Origin: Promethearchaeota archaeon
GTDB lineage: Archaea > Asgardarchaeota > Lokiarchaeia > Sigynarchaeales > SOKP01
Length of the DNA: 31,579 nt
NCBI GenBank assembly: GCA_016839905.1
Contig: JAEOTJ010000464.1
Location: 1-31,579, forward strand
Reading direction: 5' to 3'
In this document: positions 25,272 through 31,579 of the stretch, one piece after another
Numbering within the stretch: position 1 is the stretch's first letter
Layout: each line of letters begins with the position of its first letter
The notes under the pieces: model-generated
Told to the model about the DNA's origin: nothing
Database searches by the model: none
The model's input: only the letters and a program-made list of their open reading frames with translations
Translations under genes and position numbers: made by a program

Positions 25272-25724
25272 TTATGATAAAAAATTAGGTAGAAGAATTA
25301 CACAATTAAATTTATTTAAATAAGCAATAATATAATTGATCAATCGTTTAATTTCTCTTTTTGCCTCTGGATTATTATTATTATATTCCGCAAATGGTTT
25401 TGGTCCTAATGCTACGAGCAATCCTGATAAATCTCTTTCTCTTTTAATAAAAAACCAGAATGGTTTGTTTTTTTCATTATCTTTAATAATTAACAACATC
25501 CAAGGATTATATGTCCAATCATCTTCTTCTCCATCTGGTCCTAAAACTTTCTCGATTGCTCTTCCTGTAATATATTTTTTTGACATTTTAATGGTTTTTA
25601 CTAATTCATTAAAATAACTCCTTTTGATTTTTAAATATCCTCCAAAAAAAGGTTTAGCATCAAAAAGATCGAGATCTTTCATTGTTCCATCAGTAAACTT
25701 TAAAAAAACTCTCCATAGCTTCAT
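25272..25724 (-). CDS. unknown 150-residue soluble protein
   Basis: Not recognised. It starts at ATG 25724, five bases after the stop of the preceding gene, so it is the last gene of the L15e/RNase P operon. The N-terminal half is strand-rich (Leu-Trp-Arg-Val-Phe-Leu-Lys-Phe-Thr-Asp-Gly-Thr), with a Gly-Pro-Asp-Gly-Glu-Glu-Asp-Asp-Trp stretch near 62-70, aromatic strands (Pro-Phe-Trp-Phe-Phe-Ile), and a C-terminal helix. No membrane segment is visible. Operon position suggests RNA or ribosome work, but nothing in the sequence confirms it. Confidence 0.65.
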   Translation of the reverse strand: MKLWRVFLKFTDGTMKDLDLFDAKPFFGGYLKIKRSYFNELVKTIKMSKKYITGRAIEKVLGPDGEEDDWTYNPWMLLIIKDNEKNKPFWFFIKRERDLSGLLVALGPKPFAEYNNNNPEAKREIKRLINYIIAYLNKFNCVILLPNFLS

Positions 25725-25729
25725 ATCTT

Positions 25730-26167
25730 CTATTCTTTGCTTTTTTTTAATCCAATTTCTTCAATTTTTATTTCTTTAAATATATTTCTAATCTTATTTA
25801 ATGAAATTTTTAAATCTTTAGTTTTATTATCAGACATATTTAAATTAAGATAACATTCATAGTAGAGCTCCTTTGCCTTTAATAATAAACCAGATGTATG
25901 AATGATTTCATAATTTTGAAATATTTTAGATAAATCTGCAATTTTCTTATCATTAATATTCGAACCAATTAATTTAATTTTAATAATCTTTTTTCTACTC
26001 ACGGGATATATATTTAATCTTGTACAACCTTTTGTTATTGATTGAACGACTAAAATATATGTATTTTTCTTAAATTCCTCAAAATTAGATAATGATAATT
26101 TTAATTTAACATTCGCAGGATTAGAATTTTTTCTTATATACGCTTTCGTGAGTTCACTTTCTTTCAT
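25730..26167 (-). CDS. unknown 145-residue protein in the RNase P operon
   Basis: Not recognised. It is basic and mixed alpha/beta. A central segment reads as two strands flanking a helix (Lys-Ile-Ile-Lys-Ile-Lys-Leu-Ile, then Lys-Ile-Ala-Asp-Leu-Ser-Lys-Ile-Phe, then Ile-Ile-His-Thr-Ser-Gly-Leu), somewhat like an ACT- or RRM-sized fold, followed by Glu-Cys-Tyr-Leu-Asn. The ATG at 26167 is 46 bases after the Pop5 stop, with a TTTATAAA-like tract in between that could be an internal promoter. In many archaea a proteasome or exosome gene follows pop5; this is neither. Confidence 0.65.
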   Translation of the reverse strand: MKESELTKAYIRKNSNPANVKLKLSLSNFEEFKKNTYILVVQSITKGCTRLNIYPVSRKKIIKIKLIGSNINDKKIADLSKIFQNYEIIHTSGLLLKAKELYYECYLNLNMSDNKTKDLKISLNKIRNIFKEIKIEEIGLKKSKE

Positions 26168-26213
26168 TTTTTTATAAAATACATCTTTTAATATATTTAT
26201 ATTGAAGTTAGTT

Positions 26214-26504
26214 TTAATTTTTTTTCTCTTTCTTATTAAATAATATCTTTCTTTTAAAAGATTTAATCGTTCCAGTCGTTTTAATTGGTGAAATTATTAT
26301 ATTTTCACCGTTAATTTCTTTAATTAAAGTTAAAACTGTAATTATTATTTCCTTAGTTTTGTGAGTACACCTAATTATTCCATATTTTTCTTCTAAATTT
26401 AATTCTAATAACCATAAACCTATTCTATTTGCCATTTTCATCCCAAAATATCTCCAAATAGAATTCCAAATAACATTTAAAAAAACTTTTTTTTCAATTT
26501 TCAA
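26214..26504 (-). CDS. rnp2: RNase P protein component 2 (Pop5)
   Basis: A 96-residue RNase P subunit that pairs with Rpp30 and helps the catalytic RNA remove 5' leaders from pre-tRNAs. Supporting pattern: an N-terminal Val-Phe-Leu-Asn-Val-Ile-Trp strand-helix, the middle Gly-Ile-Ile-Arg-Cys-Thr-His segment (about 42-48) and the terminal Thr-Thr-Gly-Thr-Ile-Lys motif (about 81-86), equivalent to Ser-Gly-Thr-Ile-Lys of the family. It is short but complete. It starts at TTG 26504, preceded by GAAGGTAAA; there is no ATG or GTG alternative upstream. It is the third gene of the L15e operon, directly after rnp3 with a 58-base gap. Confidence 0.85.
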   Translation of the reverse strand: MKIEKKVFLNVIWNSIWRYFGMKMANRIGLWLLELNLEEKYGIIRCTHKTKEIIITVLTLIKEINGENIIISPIKTTGTIKSFKRKILFNKKEKKN

Positions 26505-26562
26505 TTTACCTTCTCTTATTATTTCAAAAAAAATATATCTTTGCCTTTCCTTTTTAATTATT

Positions 26563-27285
26563 TTACACTCCTCCTTTAATTAATTTAACCCCAGATTCAA
26601 TAATACTCTCGTTCATGCGATCTTTGACTCTTAACAATATTTTTTTAGGATTTTCTCTAAATGCAGTTTTCGCTTCAATTAAAGATAATCCTAATAATGA
26701 ATTACAAATGCTAATTAATGCTCTTGGATGTCTTAAGTCAAAATAATTATTAAAATTTCCACTTATAATATAATTGGCTTTCATTTTTTTTGCTAATTGA
26801 AGAGACCGAAACAAAATTCTAAAATTTTTAGATTGAAATGCTTTATTTCTTGTCATTATCGGTGCTAATGAGAATTCAATAAAAGAATTATTTTGTTTTG
26901 TTAATGAAATAACTCCAGGGGATAAGGATTTTAAAATATCAATATTAGAAAATGAAATGATATCTACCCTTGAATCTTTTGCTGCTTGAAGTTGAATGTC
27001 TTTATTTAGTGTTTCAATTGAAAAAATATCTGGAAAATTATTAAACTTGTTTAAATAGGTTTTATATTCTTTAAGACTTTTTATTTTCAAATTCACGCGA
27101 AAATGGATTTTTATATTTGTTTCATTTATGATCCTTTCTTTTAAATCTTGATTGATTTTTTCTTTAATATCAATTGGTTCTAATATTAAATTCATGATTC
27201 CTAATTTTTCACTTAATTGTACCTTTTTTTTAATATCAATAAAATCTTTAAAATTTAATCGTAACCTTGATTCAAAATAAGACAA
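26563..27285 (-). CDS. rnp3: RNase P protein component 3 (Rpp30)
   Basis: A 240-residue Rpp30 homologue with the family's TIM-barrel-like (PHP-related) pattern. Supporting segments are Asp-Ile-Ile-Ser-Phe-Ser near 103-108, Phe-Ile-Glu-Phe-Ser-Leu-Ala-Pro-Ile at about 135-143, Ala-Asn-Tyr-Ile-Ile-Ser-Gly-Asn near 170-177, Leu-Arg-His-Pro-Arg-Ala-Leu near 184-190, and Ala-Lys-Thr-Ala-Phe-Arg-Glu-Asn-Pro near the end. It forms the specificity dimer with Pop5. It starts at TTG 27285, after GAGG 11 bases upstream and with an in-frame TAA close above. Gene order L15e-rnp3-rnp2 is typical of archaea. Confidence 0.88.
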   Translation of the reverse strand: MSYFESRLRLNFKDFIDIKKKVQLSEKLGIMNLILEPIDIKEKINQDLKERIINETNIKIHFRVNLKIKSLKEYKTYLNKFNNFPDIFSIETLNKDIQLQAAKDSRVDIISFSNIDILKSLSPGVISLTKQNNSFIEFSLAPIMTRNKAFQSKNFRILFRSLQLAKKMKANYIISGNFNNYFDLRHPRALISICNSLLGLSLIEAKTAFRENPKKILLRVKDRMNESIIESGVKLIKGGV

Positions 27286-27432
27286 AGGATATTAAACCTC
27301 TAATGAAACTATTTGATCCTATTAAATATCTTTAAGATTTGTAAGTATTGATAGAATAATAAAAAGATGTTTTTTTGATTTTAAATTTTAAGAAAGTTAA
27401 AAGATAAATGATCCAATCTTTTATTAAAAAAA

Positions 27433-28017
27433 TCATTTACCACGACCTTTATTTGCTCGAATACTAGGTCTTGTTTTTTCTGAACCCCATCCTTTCTTAT
27501 GTAATCCTCGAGCCCTCCTTCCAGAAGATGTTAAACCCCGAGTAACTCTTTTTTTATGTTGAGGTTCGGCTATCCAATTAATTTTTGGATCAGATTTAAT
27601 TACAGGATGATTTGGATCGACTAAAATAACTTCATAATACCAATTTTTCCCATCAGAATATACTTTATAACTATTTAATACTTGCATGTTTGGATATTTT
27701 CTTTGTACACGTTCCTCAGCAATCCACTGTAGATTCTTTCCCGTTGTATATTTATTAACGCCCATAGCTCGAGGTTTTCTACCTCGTTTTGGCCTGACTT
27801 TGTGCATGCCTCCTTTCCTTATTCTTGCCCTTACTATTATATACCCTTGTTTGGCTTTATAGCCTATAGTTCTAGCACGATGAATCTTAGTCGGATTCTC
27901 AATCCTTTGAATGGATTTGCCTTTTCGATATTCTATTCCACGGTTCCAATGAGGTGTCTGATAACCTTTCTCATGTTTTTCAAAAGTATCCTTCACATAT
28001 TTATATCCTGACTTCAT
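27433..28017 (-). CDS. rpl15e: 50S ribosomal protein L15e (eL15)
   Basis: A 194-residue basic large-subunit protein. It begins Met-Lys-Ser-Gly-Tyr-Lys-Tyr-Val, like other archaeal L15e. The middle has Ile-His-Arg-Ala-Arg-Thr-Ile-Gly-Tyr-Lys-Ala-Lys-Gln-Gly and Lys-Val-Arg-Pro-Lys-Arg-Gly-Arg-Lys-Pro, and the tail has Arg-Gly-Leu-Thr-Ser-Ser-Gly-Arg-Arg-Ala-Arg-Gly-Leu followed by Lys-Gly-Arg-Gly-Lys. An in-frame TTG at 28041 would lie inside the TATA box, so ATG 28017 is the start. It heads the operon with rnp3, rnp2 and two unknown genes; 147 bases separate it from rnp3, so an extra promoter there is possible. Confidence 0.96.
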   Translation of the reverse strand: MKSGYKYVKDTFEKHEKGYQTPHWNRGIEYRKGKSIQRIENPTKIHRARTIGYKAKQGYIIVRARIRKGGMHKVRPKRGRKPRAMGVNKYTTGKNLQWIAEERVQRKYPNMQVLNSYKVYSDGKNWYYEVILVDPNHPVIKSDPKINWIAEPQHKKRVTRGLTSSGRRARGLHKKGWGSEKTRPSIRANKGRGK

Positions 28018-28041
28018 ATTCACAAAACTCTGGTTATACAA

Positions 28042-28050
28042 TTTATAAAA
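28042..28050 (-). promoter_or_regulatory. TATA box of the L15e operon
   Basis: A TTTATAAA-type element lies 25-33 bases upstream of ATG 28017, which predicts a transcript starting at or within a few bases of the ATG (leaderless or nearly so). Confidence 0.6.
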
Positions 28051-28078
28051 AAAAGAATTATCTAAAAATTTTTTTAAT

Positions 28079-29002
28079 TTAGTATTTTTTTAGAAAATTT
28101 GAAATTTTTTCAGCAACCATAACACTTGCTTGAATTTGAGTTTCTACCGTTTGACTTCCTATATGTGGTGTGAGAATTAAATTATCTTCGCACGACCAAA
28201 AATCCTTATTTGTTATTGGCTCCTCTCTATATACATCTAATGCAGCCCCCCCAATTTTCTTTTCTTTTAATGCTTTAAGTAAAGCTTCTTCATCAATTAA
28301 TTGTCCTCTTGCTGTATTTAGAATTATTGTTTTTTCATTCATAAGATTTATTCTTCTCTCATTAATCATATTTTCTGTACTTGCCATAACAGGCAAATGT
28401 AATGATATTATTTGAGCATCTTGAATCAATTCCTCAACGGAAGAATAAACCGTGTATCCCAAATCTTTAGCCTTTTCTTTTACGGCTGGATCCACGTCAT
28501 ATATCCCTACTTGCATCTCTATAGCCACAAATCTCTTAGCCACTGCCTGACCAATGTTTCCAAATCCAATTATTCCAGCTTTCTTCCCTTTTAACACGTA
28601 TCCCATATATTCACTTTTATTCCATTCACCATCATGCATGGTTCTATCTGCCTTTGAAATGTGTCTAACCAGACTAAGCAATAATCCAATAATCAATTCT
28701 GCAACTGATATAGAAGGTGCCTCAGGTGTATTAAAAACAGTGATGTTTAATTGTTTCGCCTTTTTTAAATCCACATTATCCAATCCTACTCCTGCTCTAC
28801 CTATTACTTTAAGATTTATTGCTTTCTCTAAGACATCTGTGGTTAATTTAGTTCGTGAGCGAATAACAATAGCATCATAATTCGCTATTTCCTTTTTCAA
28901 TTCTTCTTTTGTAATTGTAAAATTACTTATTATTTCAAATCCATTATCTTGAAAAACTTTTACTCCTTCTTCTCGGAGCTTATCTGCGATCAGTATCTTC
29001 AT
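28079..29002 (-). CDS. serA: D-3-phosphoglycerate dehydrogenase-like (short form)
   Basis: A D-2-hydroxyacid dehydrogenase family member, probably the first enzyme of serine synthesis (3-phosphoglycerate to 3-phosphohydroxypyruvate, NAD-linked). The substrate domain is interrupted by the NAD domain: Arg-Ala-Gly-Val-Gly-Leu-Asp-Asn at 69-76, NAD loop Gly-Phe-Gly-Asn-Ile-Gly at 146-151 with Asp169 or Asp171 as the ribose ligand, catalytic Arg233 (Asn-Thr-Ala-Arg-Gly), Glu261 (Arg-Glu-Glu-Pro) and His280 (Pro-His-Ile-Gly). At 307 residues it lacks the C-terminal ACT regulatory domain of long SerA, so serine feedback is not expected. Another 2-hydroxyacid substrate cannot be excluded. It starts at ATG 29002 and stands alone. 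Confidence 0.88.
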   Translation of the reverse strand: MKILIADKLREEGVKVFQDNGFEIISNFTITKEELKKEIANYDAIVIRSRTKLTTDVLEKAINLKVIGRAGVGLDNVDLKKAKQLNITVFNTPEAPSISVAELIIGLLLSLVRHISKADRTMHDGEWNKSEYMGYVLKGKKAGIIGFGNIGQAVAKRFVAIEMQVGIYDVDPAVKEKAKDLGYTVYSSVEELIQDAQIISLHLPVMASTENMINERRINLMNEKTIILNTARGQLIDEEALLKALKEKKIGGAALDVYREEPITNKDFWSCEDNLILTPHIGSQTVETQIQASVMVAEKISNFLKKY

Positions 29003-29090
29003 TTGTTTTATTCACCAATACCTTTATTTTTTAAATCATTATTTTAAATCAAAAATAGCTTAAAGATTTTTTTTAATAAGGAATTTAACT

Positions 29091-29555
29091 ATGGAAGAAG
29101 AAAATAGAAATAATAAAAAGCAACTCAAAACTCCAATGATAGAAGATCAAGATGGTATAAATATATCATATGATAAAGAAGAAATTAAAACGTATTATCC
29201 AAATTTAATGTCAGAGATCTCCAATAAAAAAAAAATAATTAAAATTAAATCTGTTGAAATGAAAATTGAAGAAAAAAATAATAATCAACAAAATTCTCTT
29301 CCAAAAGAATTAATAAATCCAAGAGCAATAGATTTTATTAGAAGATGTACTAAAAATGAAGAAGCAATTGAAATATTAGATTATTTATTAAAAAGAAATG
29401 AACTTAAGGTTGAAGAATATAATCTTTATAAGGAGAAAATAATGAAAAAAGAGGGATTAAAGAAACTTATTAATGAGAGCGGTGGGTTTAAGCGTCAAGG
29501 CTATTACTTTAGAAAATATTATAAAGAAAAAAAATTAAAAATAACTAAAAATTAA
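29091..29555 (+). CDS. DUF2095 family protein
   Basis: A 154-residue archaeal protein. The diagnostic part is the C-terminal half: Asn-Pro-Arg-Ala-Ile-Asp-Phe-Ile-Arg-Arg-Cys followed by Glu-Glu-Ala-Ile-Glu-Ile-Leu-Asp-Tyr-Leu, and a final Gly-Phe-Lys-Arg-Gln-Gly-Tyr-Tyr, as I recall for DUF2095. The N-terminal 60 residues are charged and probably flexible, with Tyr-Tyr-Pro-Asn-Leu near 36-40. The function is unknown. It starts at ATG 29091 and is followed after 15 bases by a probable guide RNA on the same strand. Confidence 0.75.
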   Translation: MEEENRNNKKQLKTPMIEDQDGINISYDKEEIKTYYPNLMSEISNKKKIIKIKSVEMKIEEKNNNQQNSLPKELINPRAIDFIRRCTKNEEAIEILDYLLKRNELKVEEYNLYKEKIMKKEGLKKLINESGGFKRQGYYFRKYYKEKKLKITKN

Positions 29556-29570
29556 ATAAATTAAATAAAT

Positions 29571-29647
29571 GCGACAAGTGATGACCTCATGACAAGCGAA
29601 GCTACTTGCTCAGTAGCGATGAAAATGTCGCCCCAATCTGATGTCGC
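29571..29647 (+). ncRNA. probable C/D-box guide sRNA
   Basis: A G/C-rich island in AT-rich DNA. The terminal stem GCGACA (29571-29576) pairs perfectly with TGTCGC (29642-29647). Inside it lie box C GTGATGA (29578-29584), C' GCGATGA (29616-29622), a weak D' CTCA (29609-29612) three bases before C', and box D CTGA (29638-29641). The 15-base D guide (29623-29637) contains GTCGCCCCAA and could pair with an rRNA sequence containing UUGGGGCGAC. A competing hairpin (29601-29606 with 29612-29617) overlaps D'. The classical C/D layout supports 2'-O-methylation guidance through L7Ae, Nop5 and fibrillarin. Confidence 0.7.
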
Positions 29648-29685
29648 CCTAATGTGGAAGGTTTTATATCCTTTAACAAAAATAA

Positions 29686-29697
29686 TTTTATTTTTTT
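29686..29697 (+). terminator. T-run downstream of the guide RNA
   Basis: A T-rich tract ending in seven T lies about 40 bases after the RNA; it also overlaps the end of the leftward wHTH gene. It is plausible as an archaeal terminator, weakly supported. Confidence 0.3.
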
Positions 29698-29939
29698 ATA
29701 ATTCTATTTTTAAAATTTAAACCTATCTCTGTTAGAGCATAATCTCCATTAACTTTATTAATTAGATTTAAATCAAGTAGTACTGGGATTCTACCTTTAA
29801 TACATGAAAGAGGAATGCCTGAAAATAATTTTATCGTTCCAACATCCTTTGCCCCATTATCAATTGCAAATAATATCTCCATTCCCATATTTCCTAATAA
29901 ATACTTTAAATCATCTATAGATTCTTCCGATTCAGGCAT
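29688..29939 (-). CDS. small winged-helix DNA-binding protein
   Basis: An 83-residue protein that is essentially one winged helix-turn-helix. Helix 1 is Asp-Leu-Lys-Tyr-Leu-Leu-Gly-Asn-Met-Gly with Met-Glu-Ile-Leu-Phe-Ala-Ile; Val-Gly-Thr-Ile-Lys-Leu-Phe-Ser-Gly-Ile-Pro leads into the recognition helix (Ile-Lys-Gly-Arg-Ile-Pro-Val-Leu-Leu-Asp-Leu-Asn-Leu-Ile). The wing follows with Val-Asn-Gly-Asp-Tyr-Ala-Leu-Thr-Glu-Ile-Gly. ArsR/MarR-like archaeal regulators have this plan. It is probably a transcription factor; the target is unknown. It starts at ATG 29939. Confidence 0.78.
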   Translation of the reverse strand: MPESEESIDDLKYLLGNMGMEILFAIDNGAKDVGTIKLFSGIPLSCIKGRIPVLLDLNLINKVNGDYALTEIGLNFKNRIIKK

Positions 29940-30072
29940 ATTTTAAATTAACAATATTATTTGAATTGTAAAGATTGTAAATTATTCTTTTTGAATATTA
30001 TATTCTTCTAATAAAATAAATTTCTTTATGAAAAATTGGATTATTATTTTTCTTATTTTTTGTTATCTCCGT

Positions 30073-31371
30073 TTATTTCTTTTCTTTCTTCTTAGATTTT
30101 GGAGATAAATCTCCTAAAAAAGTACTAATTTTTGTTTTTTTAGCTTCTTTTCCTCTATCCTTTCTATCTTTGGAAACCTGCTCAATCTCTTCTAGTTGGC
30201 CGACTTTCGGAGAATATTTTTCTGCTATTACTGGTGTAACTTCTTGCGGCAACAATGAACTTAAATATTTGGGAAAATTTGTAGTAATTTGAATATTAGT
30301 TTTTAATACAACATAAGTCTCATTATTATATCTTAATTCTTCAATTACATTATTTTTTTTAAAGAAATCAATATTTTCTATTAAAGAATCTAATGATTTT
30401 TTTGCTAATAATTTTGGTAATTCGTCTCGAATTATCAAACCATTCCTTAATTCAGAAAGAACATTATATTTTTTCGGATCTGAAATTATTTGAAAAAGAG
30501 TAAACGAATCTTCCTTAATTTCCTCTTTATCCTTATTCATATACGTGCTAAAATAGTCTTGAACCTTAGGAAGTAATAAATCTATTAATTCTGGGGTTTC
30601 ATCAATATATACAATCACGCTATCTGGGGGGATTCTCTCTGCATTTACTTCTTTCATTAAAAGAACATATTTCTCGATTCTACCAATTTTATTTATAAAT
30701 ATAAATTGTTTTTCTACTAATGCGTCTATTGTGTCATCAAAAATTTTATTGGGAAAGTTGTCTTGAAACCATTCACTTAAGGATTCCAATGTCTTTGGTC
30801 CTTCAGATAAATATTCTAATGTTTTAAAGATGTGTTCCTTATTTAAAAGTATTGCAATCTTTTCTTCTTCCGATTTTTCCCTAGTTTCCTCAATTATTGC
30901 CTTATATAGTTGTTTTACCCACTTCTTTATTAAGGAATTATTTTTAACAATATTCTCTCTATCTTCTTCTTCAAAGTTATTTAAATCATTTATATAAAAC
31001 GCAGTAAATATCTCCTCATTATTTTGTAGTGTTTCTGAAAATTCAGCATAGAGGGTATTTATATTCTGCTCAATATCCGTAGTTATTTGTTGGTCAAAAA
31101 TGAATGAAATCATCAACATCTCTTTATTACCACGAGCCCAATCTGAGTGAATTTCGAAGTAATAATTAATTGAATTAAGGGTTTCAAATGAATGCGTAAA
31201 AAATCCTTCACTAAAAGTTTGATCCATAATATTCGCTATTCTAATAGATAAATCTTCATCTAATAAACCATCCGGATACGAGTAAAATACTAATGGTCCA
31301 ATTTTTCTATGAAAATAATTAAGTGCAATGATTGTCTCCATTTTCTCGCTTAGCTCCTCTGCCAAAACCAT
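30073..31371 (-). CDS. longin-like domain plus winged-helix protein
   Basis: A 432-residue cytosolic protein. Residues about 12-125 look like a longin-type fold: an initial strand Ile-Ile-Ala-Leu-Asn-Tyr-Phe, the turn Arg-Lys-Ile-Gly-Pro-Leu-Val-Phe-Tyr-Ser-Tyr-Pro, a helix, paired strands (Ile-Asn-Tyr-Tyr-Phe-Glu-Ile and Met-Leu-Met-Ile-Ser-Phe-Ile-Phe) and a closing helix. Two winged-helix-like modules follow at about 170-245 and 290-370, and the tail (about 400-432) is strongly basic with repeated Lys. Longin domains in eukaryotes serve SNAREs and GTPase regulators, and Asgard archaea encode many. The combination suggests a GTPase-pathway adaptor or a regulator. ATG 31371 or Met11 (31341, after an AGAGGAG) may be the start. 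Confidence 0.75.
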   Translation of the reverse strand: MVLAEELSEKMETIIALNYFHRKIGPLVFYSYPDGLLDEDLSIRIANIMDQTFSEGFFTHSFETLNSINYYFEIHSDWARGNKEMLMISFIFDQQITTDIEQNINTLYAEFSETLQNNEEIFTAFYINDLNNFEEEDRENIVKNNSLIKKWVKQLYKAIIEETREKSEEEKIAILLNKEHIFKTLEYLSEGPKTLESLSEWFQDNFPNKIFDDTIDALVEKQFIFINKIGRIEKYVLLMKEVNAERIPPDSVIVYIDETPELIDLLLPKVQDYFSTYMNKDKEEIKEDSFTLFQIISDPKKYNVLSELRNGLIIRDELPKLLAKKSLDSLIENIDFFKKNNVIEELRYNNETYVVLKTNIQITTNFPKYLSSLLPQEVTPVIAEKYSPKVGQLEEIEQVSKDRKDRGKEAKKTKISTFLGDLSPKSKKKEKK

Positions 31372-31579
31372 AATTTGATAAACATTTGAAAGATCATTAA
31401 GTTCTATTTAATATTTTCTTTAATAAAATTTTAAATTATTAAAAATCAATATTATTAAGATAAGATAGAACTCTTCCTTTATATCCTTTTTTTTAATATT
31501 AAAATAAAGTGTTTAAGGTCAGAATAATTGACATATATTAAAATAATATTAATTAAAGAATTAATCTCATAAAAAAAAA

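Noticed and set aside
28018..28041. TTG start for L15e
   Set aside because: It touches the TATA box, and family members begin at the Met encoded at 28017.
29581..29590. Palindrome ATGACCTCAT inside the guide RNA
   Set aside because: The loop would be only two bases; it overlaps box C and is better explained by the C/D layout.
31372..31579. AT-rich end of the window searched for a gene or RNA
   Set aside because: Only low-complexity A/T with frequent stops in all frames; probably the promoter region of the longin gene.
1..31579. Search for CRISPR arrays, insertion sequences and long direct repeats
   Set aside because: Only A/T homopolymers and short low-complexity repeats were seen; no regularly spaced repeats and no transposase or integrase motifs.

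Overview
The window reads as a chromosomal segment of a very AT-rich archaeon, most likely an Asgard archaeon of the Lokiarchaeota type. Archaeal markers are an archaeosine tRNA-guanine transglycosylase, a Fap7-type adenylate kinase, aTrm5, RNase P proteins Rpp30 and Pop5, ribosomal protein L15e, a single-gene PyrI, an archaeal NFACT protein, DUF371 and DUF2095 proteins, TATA-box promoters with little or no leader, and a tRNA with an intron in its D-loop. The Asgard leaning rests on a Roadblock/LC7 protein, a longin-like protein and a small membrane protein resembling eukaryotic RAB5IF/EMC6. This is inference from protein families; no rRNA is present to settle it.

Layout. 1-4400: end of a possible gene, an unknown 471-residue protein, a B12-type radical SAM enzyme, a four-helix membrane protein and a Cys-containing small protein. 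4488-8454: tRNA-Ile, then a rightward run fap7-like / tgtA / DUF371 / trm5, a tRNA and ribosome maturation operon. 8475-10853: a coiled-coil protein, an intron-bearing tRNA-Arg(TCT), a RecB-like PD-(D/E)XK protein and a small membrane protein. 10922-16279: two very large unrecognised proteins (766 and about 800 residues) in one leftward operon, divergent from a Roadblock/LC7 gene. 16483-20703: TrpB2, a SEC59/DGK1-type CTP-dependent lipid kinase and a second radical SAM enzyme. 20824-25158: pyrI, the RAB5IF/EMC6-like protein, NFACT/Rqc2, and a leftward pair made of a secreted CBM9/DOMON-like protein and a membrane protein whose reading frame is broken at an A11 run. 25272-28017: an L15e / Rpp30 / Pop5 operon that continues into two unknown genes. 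28079-31371: a SerA-type dehydrogenase, a DUF2095 protein, a probable C/D-box guide RNA, a small winged-helix protein and a longin plus winged-helix protein.

Most of the genes serve RNA maturation and translation: tRNA modification, RNase P, rRNA 2'-O-methylation, ribosome quality control, and ribosome assembly. The accessory interest lies in the two giant unknown genes next to the Roadblock gene, the longin-wHTH protein, the RAB5IF-like protein, the possible -1 frameshift, the tRNA intron and the C/D RNA, whose guide fits the 23S P-loop. No CRISPR array, insertion sequence, prophage or long repeat was seen. No stretch longer than 300 bases lacks a gene. All assignments were made by reading motifs, without database searches.
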